Part shown: positions 1 through 10,429 of the stretch, piece after piece
Layout: each line of letters starts with the position of its first letter
Numbering within the stretch: the stretch's first letter is position 1
From: Hydractinia symbiolongicarpus
Lineage: Eukaryota > Cnidaria > Hydrozoa > Anthoathecata > Hydractiniidae
Length of the DNA: 64,000 nt
Assembly: GCF_029227915.1 (NCBI RefSeq)
Contig: NC_079877.1
Coordinates: forward strand, 9,176,001-9,240,000
Direction of reading: 5' to 3'
Position numbers and translations under genes: made by a program
Notes under the pieces: model-generated
The model's input: only the letters and a program-made list of their open reading frames with translations
The model's database searches: none
What the model was told of the DNA's origin: nothing

Positions 1-323
1 CTGTATGAAGCTCGTCGTTGAGGCTTTTACCCAATCAGTGCTGTGGATTTCCCGTATATACTGATTTAAAATAGCTATCAGTAAATAATACTGTATAAGG
101 CCCGCTAGTGCCGTTTATAACCAAGCCGTTATCGAGGGTATATAAATGACAGCGCAGGGGCATTAATGAAAAGTCATGGGATAAAAATACTTAACGTCCA
201 ATTGAAGCAGTGACGTTAAACGCACGTATTTCATTTCGACTACTCATCTCCAGCATTGTTCTTAATAAGAAATGTTAATAGCATGTTAAACAGGGAAACG
301 TATCCCTAGTTGTCAAAACAGGG

Positions 324-337
324 TTACGTTGACGTAA
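324..337. promoter_or_regulatory. Palindromic CRE/bZIP-like element
   Basis: TTACGT and ACGTAA form a perfect inverted repeat around a 2-base spacer, and the right half reads TGACGTAA, a CRE/ATF-type site. A further TGACGTTA lies about 110 bases upstream, near 221. It sits about 700 bases before the start codon and recurs in every unit. A function in expression is inference; the palindrome itself is directly visible. Confidence 0.35.
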
Positions 338-943
338 ATTTTGAAGCATATTAGAAAATTCTTTTTTTTTATCTCTTCATCCCTGACAAAAAAGGCGCAC
401 GATGCAGCGCGTATTGGTACTTAAATCCGCAAAATCGACCGTGTCTTGTGTGAATGGACACCTTCTAGATGTGATGTAGTACGCAACAAAAATAGTTTCT
501 ACATGTGAGTTATCTAAAACAACAAGACATTGTCAGAACGTCGTATAATGAACAATCCAATGATCTAGGATTGGCAACGCATCCTTCTGATGGAATTTAG
601 CTCTTTTGTTTCATATTCATTGAAATTGAAGGGAATATCACCTTCACCGCGAAAGAACGATCTCTTGAAAGTATAACACGCATGTATGATTGGGAATTGT
701 TGGTTTGGTCACCGAAGACAAGAATAACTCGTGTGTGATTCGTGTGCACCCTAGTCCTACACCACTCCGATAAAAACCTTCCGTTTATTCAACAATCAAC
801 AATGATCTTCATAGACCGTGTCAACATATTTCAAAGCGAAACCCACAAGAGTTTAAACGGTGAATGCTACATGCACAATATCTTCCCCGGAGGCGAATTT
901 ACGTTGTAATTTGTAAACGGCCATCTTGATTATAAGCACTCAT

Positions 944-958
944 TAATTACAGTAATTA
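944..958. promoter_or_regulatory. 15-base TAATTA palindrome, candidate homeodomain dimer site
   Basis: TAATTAC, a single A, then GTAATTA make a perfect inverted repeat with two TAATTA homeodomain cores. It ends 15 bases before the TATA box and is unchanged in all copies. This is a typical placement for a proximal promoter element, and ANTP or Paired-class factors would be the expected binders. Binding is inferred. Confidence 0.45.
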
Positions 959-972
959 GAGAGAAAAGAGCG

Positions 973-980
973 TATAAAGA
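973..980 (+). promoter_or_regulatory. TATA box of gene copy 1
   Basis: TATAAAGA starts 68 bases before the ATG. Usual spacing would place transcription start near 1000-1006, giving a 5' leader of about 35-40 bases. The same box starts at 4103, 7232, 10362, 13492, 16622, 19753, 22883, 26013, 29141, 32271, 35401, 38526, 41656, 44786, 47915, 51045, 54175, 57305, 60435 and 63565, so each unit seems to carry its own promoter. Confidence 0.6.
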
Positions 981-990
981 AGGCTTTAAC

Positions 991-1029
991 ATGAATTGGA
1001 CTAATACGATTCGCGCACCGACGAAATAA
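991..1029 (+). other. Possible upstream ORF of 12 codons
   Basis: An ATG at 991 opens a 12-codon frame ending in TAA at 1027-1029, 11 bases before the main ATG. It matters only if transcription starts upstream of 991; the TATA box predicts a start slightly downstream, which would leave it out of the mRNA. It is identical in all units. Confidence 0.25.
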
Positions 1030-1040
1030 GAGCCGGAATC

Positions 1041-2148
1041 ATGAGGAAATATCAGATTTACGTGATTTGTTTTGTTGTTTTGGCTTTTGCCGCTGCCACA
1101 GGTATTTTAATGCTTCTTCATTGCAATTGCCGTCAATGTTTCGTCGCAATAATAAAAAAAATGCATTTGTTCTTAATTTTTCAGCTACAAGAGTTTGCAG
1201 CAACAGAAATATCTTGTGCTCTGTGGTTAGATCAACTAGTTGTTCAAAGAAAATCGTTTCCAGTCATTGCCCAAGGCTTTGCAACACATGTGGAGGTAAT
1301 ACGGCTTCTTACACTTGAGGGGGTTGTCATTGCATTTTAGTTGTGAATCTACCTAATTTGTTTCGTAATAGCAAAATGTCGAAACATAAAGGCGTCAATG
1401 CGCGTTGATTGTGGCTACCATGGAATTAGTCCGTTGGATTGCTTGAGAAAGGGATGTTGTTATGGCGAATTAAAGGTGGCTGGCCCGTGGTGTTATCATC
1501 GAAAAGGTAAATTTTCGACTATGTTTTCGGCATTAACACTGACAATTTGGGCCACTAATTATTTCTCAAAATACTCTAGCAAACTGTCCCATGATTGAAG
1601 CAAACAAACGTGAAGATTGTGGTTACCCTGGGATAAGCAAATCAGATTGCGTCAAAAAAGGATGCTGTTACAACGCGATCAAGGAAAAGGGACCGTGGTG
1701 TTATTACAGGCAAGGTAAGTTGTTCCGCTCTTACTGATTAGGTATTTTGAAAGCATTGTGTACTCTTCCATCCGTAATTTTAGAAAAATGCCGGAAAATA
1801 GCAGCAACAAGACGTCATGATTGTGGTTATCCAGGCATAACGAAGCGGGCATGCGAGAAGAAAGGCTGTTGTTATAGTGAATTGCTAAACCAAAGTGGAC
1901 CGTGGTGCTACCACCGACTAGGTAAGCATAGAAGTACGCTCTCCACATTCGTCGCAAAATAACATAATGCGCGATCCTTAAAGTTTTTACTGCTGGTTTG
2001 TGTTGAATTTTCGTTAGAAAAATGTCTGCGCAAAGCAACAGAACGTGACGACTGCGGCTATCCTGGTATAACAGAATTCGAATGCATGAAAAGAGGTTGC
2101 TGCTATAATTCATTGCCCGGTCGTGGGCCATGGTGTTATTACCGATGA
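1041..2148 (+). CDS. Secreted ShKT-like / four-trefoil protein, copy 1
   Basis: Proposed exons: 1041-1101, 1185-1295, 1372-1506, 1580-1714, 1784-1921 and 2018-2148 (TGA at 2146-2148), 711 coding bases, 236 residues. Every intron has GT/AG ends and every coding junction is phase 1. Residues 1 to about 20 form a signal peptide (basic start, hydrophobic core, Ala-rich end). Residues 25-56 have six Cys with spacing 6-7-8-3-2, the ShKT pattern; no Lys-Tyr pair lies between Cys 40 and 49, so nothing supports a channel-blocking role. Four trefoil domains follow, with Cys at 60/71/81/86/87/98, 105/116/126/131/132/143, 150/161/171/176/177/189 and 196/206/216/221/222/233, each with DCGY, GCCY and GPWCY. 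Domain 1 has His74 where the PGI motif has Pro. No membrane segment or GPI signal follows. Trefoil proteins are typically secreted, protease-resistant and mucus-associated; the role here is inferred. Haplotype: A in intron 1 (1161), GAG and CGA in exon 5. Confidence 0.87.
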
Positions 2149-2149
2149 G

Positions 2150-2222
2150 GTAAAAGTCGCGAACACTTTTGTAAGCAAGTCATTTTGGGCCACGAGCTTA
2201 ATATGTACTTCCTTTCGTTTAG
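2150..2222 (+). other. Predicted intron directly after the stop codon (3'UTR intron)
   Basis: After TGA comes one G and then GTAAAAG, in the same G|GT context as the donors of exons 3-5. A pyrimidine-rich stretch ending in TTTAG gives the acceptor at 2221-2222. The length, 73 bases, matches the coding introns. Because the stop lies one base from the junction, splicing here should not trigger nonsense-mediated decay. The part beyond 2223 shows no cysteine-rich domain. Confidence 0.6.
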
Positions 2223-2289
2223 ATACGAGGACCTTCGGAAGATTATATGCGAACTTTAGTGTACTCATTGTTGTAAAAATATGTTGTCA

Positions 2290-2295
2290 AATAAA
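2290..2295 (+). terminator. Poly(A) signal AATAAA of copy 1
   Basis: A canonical AATAAA lies 142 bases after the stop codon and is followed by T-rich sequence. The same signal begins at 5420, 8549, 11679, 14809, 17939, 21070, 24200, 27330, 30458, 33588, 36718, 39843, 42973, 46102, 49232, 52362, 55492, 58622 and 61752. It supports one independent transcript per unit. Confidence 0.6.
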
Positions 2296-4170
2296 TACCT
2301 CTAATATATGAACTTTTCCTTCCCAATAAGATCCAGTAGGAGATGAATGATTTGACTGCCAATTTTCTTTTTGTCATGTCGCTGCAGCCAACCACATTTG
2401 AATTATTGCATAGGGTGCCTTGAGTGTCCGTATTTGCTGAAAGGAGTAGTAAGCGTTATTTAGTAAAGCCTGAAATCTTCTGGCGCCGCCATACCCAGAA
2501 TCGCAATGCAACCGTGCAAGCGTAGCGTGAGCATTTCTATCCAAGGCGTTATTAACCGACTATTGCCGTTTTTTGCTACTTTGTCAACTTGGCAATTCTG
2601 TCTCATTCGGAGCCACAATTTTGATAGTCAAAAATGTCAGGGCGGATACGGAAAGCATAAATCTAAATACAAAAAGGCTACTTTTGCGGGCGTTATTAAT
2701 ACAACATAAAATAACTTGTCTATCTGTACCGAGAAAGTTTATGCGAGGTCAAAAGCATAGACCGAACATGCGAGGTCGCTACGCTGACCGAGAGTAATAT
2801 TTCTCGTAAGATGACAAGGTTGTAAAAAAAATAGAGAACTTTCCATTTGAGTTTTATTGTTTCAATTTTTCAAATACATGTTTATCACATAAATTCGACG
2901 TTGTTTTGCTTGTTTTTCATTGTGCTGTTAATGTTTTTAAAAGCATTTTCTTTTATCTGCGACACCGAACGTGGAACATGTTTTTCTGATTCTGACGGAG
3001 TGAATCGTGATTTAGGATTTACTGCAACTTCATTTTTCAGTGTGGATGTGTTTGGCTATTTTTTCCAATGTTATTTGTATGCATTTATAGTTATTAATAT
3101 GTATGTTACAAGGTCAAAAATTGCACCGGGCTGTATGAAGCTCGTCGTTGAGGCTTTTACCCAATCAGTGCTGTGGATTTCCCGTATATACTGATTTAAA
3201 ATAGCTATCAGTAAATAATACTGTATAAGGCCCGCTAGTGCCGTTTATAACCAAGCCGTTATCGAGGGTATATAAATGACAGCGCAGGGGCATTAATGAA
3301 AAGTCATGGGATAAAAATACTTAACGTCCAATTGAAGCAGTGACGTTAAACGCACGTATTTCATTTCGACTACTCATCTCCAGCATTGTTCTTAATAAGA
3401 AATGTTAATAGCATGTTAAACAGGGAAACGTATCCCTAGTTGTCAAAACAGGGTTACGTTGACGTAAATTTTGAAGCATATTAGAAAATTCTTTTTTTTT
3501 ATCTCTTCATCCCTGACAAAAAAGGCGCACGATGCAGCGCGTATTGGTACTTAAATCCGCAAAATCGACCGTGTCTTGTGTGAATGGACACCTTCTAGAT
3601 GTGATGTAGTACGCAACAAAAATAGTTTCTACATGTGAGTTATCTAAAACAACAAGACATTGTCAGAACGTCGTATAATGAACAATCCAATGATCTAGGA
3701 TTGGCAACGCATCCTTCTGATGGAATTTAGCTCTTTTGTTTCATATTCATTGAAATTGAAGGGAATATCACCTTCACCGCGAAAGAACGATCTCTTGAAA
3801 GTATAACACGCATGTATGATTGGGAATTGTTGGTTTGGTCACCGAAGACAAGAATAACTCGTGTGTGATTCGTGTGCACCCTAGTCCTACACCACTCCGA
3901 TAAAAACCTTCCGTTTATTCAACAATCAACAATGATCTTCATAGACCGTGTCAACATATTTCAAAGCGAAACCCACAAGAGTTTAAACGGTGAATGCTAC
4001 ATGCACAATATCTTCCCCGGAGGCGAATTTACGTTGTAATTTGTAAACGGCCATCTTGATTATAAGCACTCATTAATTACAGTAATTAGAGAGAAAAGAG
4101 CGTATAAAGAAGGCTTTAACATGAATTGGACTAATACGATTCGCGCACCGACGAAATAAGAGCCGGAATC
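2296..4170 (+). other. Intergenic spacer 1 (reference spacer)
   Basis: About 1.9 kb between the poly(A) signal and the next ATG. No supported gene, tRNA, rRNA or snRNA was found. Open frames here begin at TTG or lack recognisable domains. Visible structure includes a direct repeat ATGCGAGGTC at 2741-2750 and 2768-2777, and a 5-bp hairpin at 2789-2806 (CGAGA with TCTCG). The promoter-side elements described for the left edge recur here. Spacers starting at 8555, 14815, 24206, 33594, 39849, 52368, 55498, 58628 and 61758 look the same, with no difference that I noticed. Confidence 0.7.
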
Positions 4171-5278
4171 ATGAGGAAATATCAGATTTACGTGATTTGT
4201 TTTGTTGTTTTGGCTTTTGCCGCTGCCACAGGTATTTTAATGCTTCTTCATTGCAATTGCCGTCAATGTTTCGTCGCAATAATAAAAAAAATGCATTTGT
4301 TCTTAATTTTTCAGCTACAAGAGTTTGCAGCAACAGAAATATCTTGTGCTCTGTGGTTAGATCAACTAGTTGTTCAAAGAAAATCGTTTCCAGTCATTGC
4401 CCAAGGCTTTGCAACACATGTGGAGGTAATACGGCTTCTTACACTTGAGGGGGTTGTCATTGCATTTTAGTTGTGAATCTACCTAATTTGTTTCGTAATA
4501 GCAAAATGTCGAAACATAAAGGCGTCAATGCGCGTTGATTGTGGCTACCATGGAATTAGTCCGTTGGATTGCTTGAGAAAGGGATGTTGTTATGGCGAAT
4601 TAAAGGTGGCTGGCCCGTGGTGTTATCATCGAAAAGGTAAATTTTCGACTATGTTTTCGGCATTAACACTGACAATTTGGGCCACTAATTATTTCTCAAA
4701 ATACTCTAGCAAACTGTCCCATGATTGAAGCAAACAAACGTGAAGATTGTGGTTACCCTGGGATAAGCAAATCAGATTGCGTCAAAAAAGGATGCTGTTA
4801 CAACGCGATCAAGGAAAAGGGACCGTGGTGTTATTACAGGCAAGGTAAGTTGTTCCGCTCTTACTGATTAGGTATTTTGAAAGCATTGTGTACTCTTCCA
4901 TCCGTAATTTTAGAAAAATGCCGGAAAATAGCAGCAACAAGACGTCATGATTGTGGTTATCCAGGCATAACGAAGCGGGCATGCGAGAAGAAAGGCTGTT
5001 GTTATAGTGAATTGCTAAACCAAAGTGGACCGTGGTGCTACCACCGACTAGGTAAGCATAGAAGTACGCTCTCCACATTCGTCGCAAAATAACATAATGC
5101 GCGATCCTTAAAGTTTTTACTGCTGGTTTGTGTTGAATTTTCGTTAGAAAAATGTCTGCGCAAAGCAACAGAACGTGACGACTGCGGCTATCCTGGTATA
5201 ACAGAATTCGAATGCATGAAAAGAGGTTGCTGCTATAATTCATTGCCCGGTCGTGGGCCATGGTGTTATTACCGATGA
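4171..5278 (+). CDS. Secreted ShKT-like / four-trefoil protein, copy 2
   Basis: Exons 4171-4231, 4315-4425, 4502-4636, 4710-4844, 4914-5051, 5148-5278. The coding sequence appears identical to copy 1. Copies 1 and 2 alone share T at 2186/5316 (3'UTR intron) and C at 2236/5366 (3'UTR); all later copies have C and G there. Confidence 0.86.
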
Positions 5279-5425
5279 GGTAAAAGTCGCGAACACTTTT
5301 GTAAGCAAGTCATTTTGGGCCACGAGCTTAATATGTACTTCCTTTCGTTTAGATACGAGGACCTTCGGAAGATTATATGCGAACTTTAGTGTACTCATTG
5401 TTGTAAAAATATGTTGTCAAATAAA

Positions 5426-7299
5426 TACCTCTAATATATGAACTTTTCCTTCCCAATAAGATCCAGTAGGAGATGAATGATTTGACTGCCAATTTTCTTT
5501 TTGTCATGTCGCTGCAGCCAACCACATTTGAATTATTGCATAGGGTGCCTTGAGTGTCGTATTTGCTGAAAGGAGTAGTAAGCGTTATTTAGTAAAGCCT
5601 GAAATCTTCTGGCGCCGCCATACCCAGAATCGCAATGCAACCGTGCAAGCGTAGCGTGAGCATTTCTATCCAAGGCGTTATTAACCGACTATTGCCGTTT
5701 TTTGCTACTTTGTCAACTTGGCAATTCTGTCTCATTCGGAGCCACAATTTTGATAGTCAAAAATGTCAGGGCGGATACGGAAAGCATAAATCTAAATACA
5801 AAAAGGCTACTTTTGCGGGCGTTATTAATACAACATAAAATAACTTGTCTATCTGTACCGAGAAAGTTTATGCGAGGTCAAAAGCATAGACCGAACATGC
5901 GAGGTCGCTACGCTGACCGAGAGTAATATTTCTCGTAAGATGACAAGGTTGTAAAAAAAATAGAGAACTTTCCATTTGAGTTTTATTGTTTCAATTTTTC
6001 AAATACATGTTTATCACATAAATTCGACGTTGTTTTGCTTGTTTTTCATTGTGCTGTTAATGTTTTTAAAAGCATTTTCTTTTATCTGCGACACCGAACG
6101 TGGAACATGTTTTTCTGATTCTGACGGAGTGAATCGTGATTTAGGATTTACTGCAACTTCATTTTTCAGTGTGGATGTGTTTGGCTATTTTTTCCAATGT
6201 TATTTGTATGCATTTATAGTTATTAATATGTATGTTACAAGGTCAAAAATTGCACCGGGCTGTATGAAGCTCGTCGTTGAGGCTTTTACCCAATCAGTGC
6301 TGTGGATTTCCCGTATATACTGATTTAAAATAGCTATCAGTAAATAATACTGTATAAGGCCCGCTAGTGCCGTTTATAACCAAGCCGTTATCGAGGGTAT
6401 ATAAATGACAGCGCAGGGGCATTAATGAAAAGTCATGGGATAAAAATACTTAACGTCCAATTGAAGCAGTGACGTTAAACGCACGTATTTCATTTCGACT
6501 ACTCATCTCCAGCATTGTTCTTAATAAGAAATGTTAATAGCATGTTAAACAGGGAAACGTATCCCTAGTTGTCAAAACAGGGTTACGTTGACGTAAATTT
6601 TGAAGCATATTAGAAAATTCTTTTTTTTTATCTCTTCATCCCTGACAAAAAAGGCGCACGATGCAGCGCGTATTGGTACTTAAATCCGCAAAATCGACCG
6701 TGTCTTGTGTGAATGGACACCTTCTAGATGTGATGTAGTACGCAACAAAAATAGTTTCTACATGTGAGTTATCTAAAACAACAAGACATTGTCAGAACGT
6801 CGTATAATGAACAATCCAATGATCTAGGATTGGCAACGCATCCTTCTGATGGAATTTAGCTCTTTTGTTTCATATTCATTGAAATTGAAGGGAATATCAC
6901 CTTCACCGCGAAAGAACGATCTCTTGAAAGTATAACACGCATGTATGATTGGGAATTGTTGGTTTGGTCACCGAAGACAAGAATAACTCGTGTGTGATTC
7001 GTGTGCACCCTAGTCCTACACCACTCCGATAAAAACCTTCCGTTTATTCAACAATCAACAATGATCTTCATAGACCGTGTCAACATATTTCAAAGCGAAA
7101 CCCACAAGAGTTTAAACGGTGAATGCTACATGCACAATATCTTCCCCGGAGGCGAATTTACGTTGTAATTTGTAAACGGCCATCTTGATTATAAGCACTC
7201 ATTAATTACAGTAATTAGAGAGAAAAGAGCGTATAAAGAAGGCTTTAACATGAATTGGACTAATACGATTCGCGCACCGACGAAATAAGAGCCGGAATC
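5426..7299 (+). other. Intergenic spacer 2, 1-base deletion
   Basis: Same content as spacer 1, but one C of a CC pair is missing at about 5558, which makes this unit 3129 bases long. No gene seen. Confidence 0.75.
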
Positions 7300-8407
7300 A
7301 TGAGGAAATATCAGATTTACGTGATTTGTTTTGTTGTTTTGGCTTTTGCCGCTGCCACAGGTATTTTAATGCTTCTTCATTGCAATTGCCGTCAATGTTT
7401 CGTCGCAATAATAAAAAAAATGCATTTGTTCTTAATTTTTCAGCTACAAGAGTTTGCAGCAACAGAAATATCTTGTGCTCTGTGGTTAGATCAACTAGTT
7501 GTTCAAAGAAAATCGTTTCCAGTCATTGCCCAAGGCTTTGCAACACATGTGGAGGTAATACGGCTTCTTACACTTGAGGGGGTTGTCATTGCATTTTAGT
7601 TGTGAATCTACCTAATTTGTTTCGTAATAGCAAAATGTCGAAACATAAAGGCGTCAATGCGCGTTGATTGTGGCTACCATGGAATTAGTCCGTTGGATTG
7701 CTTGAGAAAGGGATGTTGTTATGGCGAATTAAAGGTGGCTGGCCCGTGGTGTTATCATCGAAAAGGTAAATTTTCGACTATGTTTTCGGCATTAACACTG
7801 ACAATTTGGGCCACTAATTATTTCTCAAAATACTCTAGCAAACTGTCCCATGATTGAAGCAAACAAACGTGAAGATTGTGGTTACCCTGGGATAAGCAAA
7901 TCAGATTGCGTCAAAAAAGGATGCTGTTACAACGCGATCAAGGAAAAGGGACCGTGGTGTTATTACAGGCAAGGTAAGTTGTTCCGCTCTTACTGATTAG
8001 GTATTTTGAAAGCATTGTGTACTCTTCCATCCGTAATTTTAGAAAAATGCCGGAAAATAGCAGCAACAAGACGTCATGATTGTGGTTATCCAGGCATAAC
8101 GAAGCGGGCATGCGAGAAGAAAGGCTGTTGTTATAGTGAATTGCTAAACCAAAGTGGACCGTGGTGCTACCACCGACTAGGTAAGCATAGAAGTACGCTC
8201 TCCACATTCGTCGCAAAATAACATAATGCGCGATCCTTAAAGTTTTTACTGCTGGTTTGTGTTGAATTTTCGTTAGAAAAATGTCTGCGCAAAGCAACAG
8301 AACGTGACGACTGCGGCTATCCTGGTATAACAGAATTCGAATGCATGAAAAGAGGTTGCTGCTATAATTCATTGCCCGGTCGTGGGCCATGGTGTTATTA
8401 CCGATGA
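7300..8407 (+). CDS. Secreted ShKT-like / four-trefoil protein, copy 3
   Basis: Exons 7300-7360, 7444-7554, 7631-7765, 7839-7973, 8043-8180, 8277-8407. The protein is unchanged from copy 1. It keeps A at the intron-1 marker (7420) and GAG/CGA in exon 5 but has the common 3'UTR variants, so it is a transition between copies 1-2 and the rest. Confidence 0.86.
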
Positions 8408-10429
8408 GGTAAAAGTCGCGAACACTTTTGTAAGCAAGTCATTTCGGGCCACGAGCTTAATATGTACTTCCTTTCGTTTAGATACGAGGACCTTGGGAAG
8501 ATTATATGCGAACTTTAGTGTACTCATTGTTGTAAAAATATGTTGTCAAATAAATACCTCTAATATATGAACTTTTCCTTCCCAATAAGATCCAGTAGGA
8601 GATGAATGATTTGACTGCCAATTTTCTTTTTGTCATGTCGCTGCAGCCAACCACATTTGAATTATTGCATAGGGTGCCTTGAGTGTCCGTATTTGCTGAA
8701 AGGAGTAGTAAGCGTTATTTAGTAAAGCCTGAAATCTTCTGGCGCCGCCATACCCAGAATCGCAATGCAACCGTGCAAGCGTAGCGTGAGCATTTCTATC
8801 CAAGGCGTTATTAACCGACTATTGCCGTTTTTTGCTACTTTGTCAACTTGGCAATTCTGTCTCATTCGGAGCCACAATTTTGATAGTCAAAAATGTCAGG
8901 GCGGATACGGAAAGCATAAATCTAAATACAAAAAGGCTACTTTTGCGGGCGTTATTAATACAACATAAAATAACTTGTCTATCTGTACCGAGAAAGTTTA
9001 TGCGAGGTCAAAAGCATAGACCGAACATGCGAGGTCGCTACGCTGACCGAGAGTAATATTTCTCGTAAGATGACAAGGTTGTAAAAAAAATAGAGAACTT
9101 TCCATTTGAGTTTTATTGTTTCAATTTTTCAAATACATGTTTATCACATAAATTCGACGTTGTTTTGCTTGTTTTTCATTGTGCTGTTAATGTTTTTAAA
9201 AGCATTTTCTTTTATCTGCGACACCGAACGTGGAACATGTTTTTCTGATTCTGACGGAGTGAATCGTGATTTAGGATTTACTGCAACTTCATTTTTCAGT
9301 GTGGATGTGTTTGGCTATTTTTTCCAATGTTATTTGTATGCATTTATAGTTATTAATATGTATGTTACAAGGTCAAAAATTGCACCGGGCTGTATGAAGC
9401 TCGTCGTTGAGGCTTTTACCCAATCAGTGCTGTGGATTTCCCGTATATACTGATTTAAAATAGCTATCAGTAAATAATACTGTATAAGGCCCGCTAGTGC
9501 CGTTTATAACCAAGCCGTTATCGAGGGTATATAAATGACAGCGCAGGGGCATTAATGAAAAGTCATGGGATAAAAATACTTAACGTCCAATTGAAGCAGT
9601 GACGTTAAACGCACGTATTTCATTTCGACTACTCATCTCCAGCATTGTTCTTAATAAGAAATGTTAATAGCATGTTAAACAGGGAAACGTATCCCTAGTT
9701 GTCAAAACAGGGTTACGTTGACGTAAATTTTGAAGCATATTAGAAAATTCTTTTTTTTTATCTCTTCATCCCTGACAAAAAAGGCGCACGATGCAGCGCG
9801 TATTGGTACTTAAATCCGCAAAATCGACCGTGTCTTGTGTGAATGGACACCTTCTAGATGTGATGTAGTACGCAACAAAAATAGTTTCTACATGTGAGTT
9901 ATCTAAAACAACAAGACATTGTCAGAACGTCGTATAATGAACAATCCAATGATCTAGGATTGGCAACGCATCCTTCTGATGGAATTTAGCTCTTTTGTTT
10001 CATATTCATTGAAATTGAAGGGAATATCACCTTCACCGCGAAAGAACGATCTCTTGAAAGTATAACACGCATGTATGATTGGGAATTGTTGGTTTGGTCA
10101 CCGAAGACAAGAATAACTCGTGTGTGATTCGTGTGCACCCTAGTCCTACACCACTCCGATAAAAACCTTCCGTTTATTCAACAATCAACAATGATCTTCA
10201 TAGACCGTGTCAACATATTTCAAAGCGAAACCCACAAGAGTTTAAACGGTGAATGCTACATGCACAATATCTTCCCCGGAGGCGAATTTACGTTGTAATT
10301 TGTAAACGGCCATCTTGATTATAAGCACTCATTAATTACAGTAATTAGAGAGAAAAGAGCGTATAAAGAAGGCTTTAACATGAATTGGACTAATACGATT
10401 CGCGCACCGACGAAATAAGAGCCGGAATC

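Larger units (their letters stand above)
1..1040 (+). other. Left-edge partial spacer, upstream region of gene copy 1
   Basis: This is the last third of a repeat unit whose gene lies outside the window. I see no gene in it. It holds a second TATA-like run at 139-146, a weak hairpin (AGGGA at 292-296 with TCCCT at 303-307), the TTACGT/ACGTAA palindrome at 324-337, a T9 tract at 362-370, opposed CCAAT and ATTGG boxes at 557-561 and 570-574 inside a 6-bp inverted repeat (553-558 with 568-573), and the proximal promoter elements listed separately. Confidence 0.8.

Noticed and set aside
1185-1295. Calling the gene a channel-blocking toxin because of the ShKT-like domain
   Set aside because: ShKT domains are widespread in non-toxic secreted proteins, the Lys-Tyr pair linked with channel block is absent, and the four trefoils point to a mucosal or structural role.
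1041-1340. 99-codon continuous frame from the true start codon
   Set aside because: It only reads through intron 1 and then runs in the wrong frame of exon 2. The spliced model gives the six-Cys ShKT pattern, which is far better supported.
1679-2131. 150-codon reverse-strand frame
   Set aside because: It lies antisense across trefoil exons 4-6 and their introns, with no domain match. It is a shadow of the real gene.
2123-2311. 62-codon frame across the stop codon and 3'UTR
   Set aside because: It starts in a different frame inside exon 6 and has no domain; frames of this length are expected by chance.
2506-2797. 67- and 74-codon overlapping frames in the spacer
   Set aside because: Short, overlapping in different frames, no family resemblance; a 2-base deletion in spacer 9 (near 27753) shifts one of them freely.
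2847-3194. 115-codon open frame in the spacer, repeated in every unit
   Set aside because: It begins at TTG, not ATG, has no recognisable domain and is very hydrophobic and T-rich. Its recurrence is explained by duplication of the whole unit.
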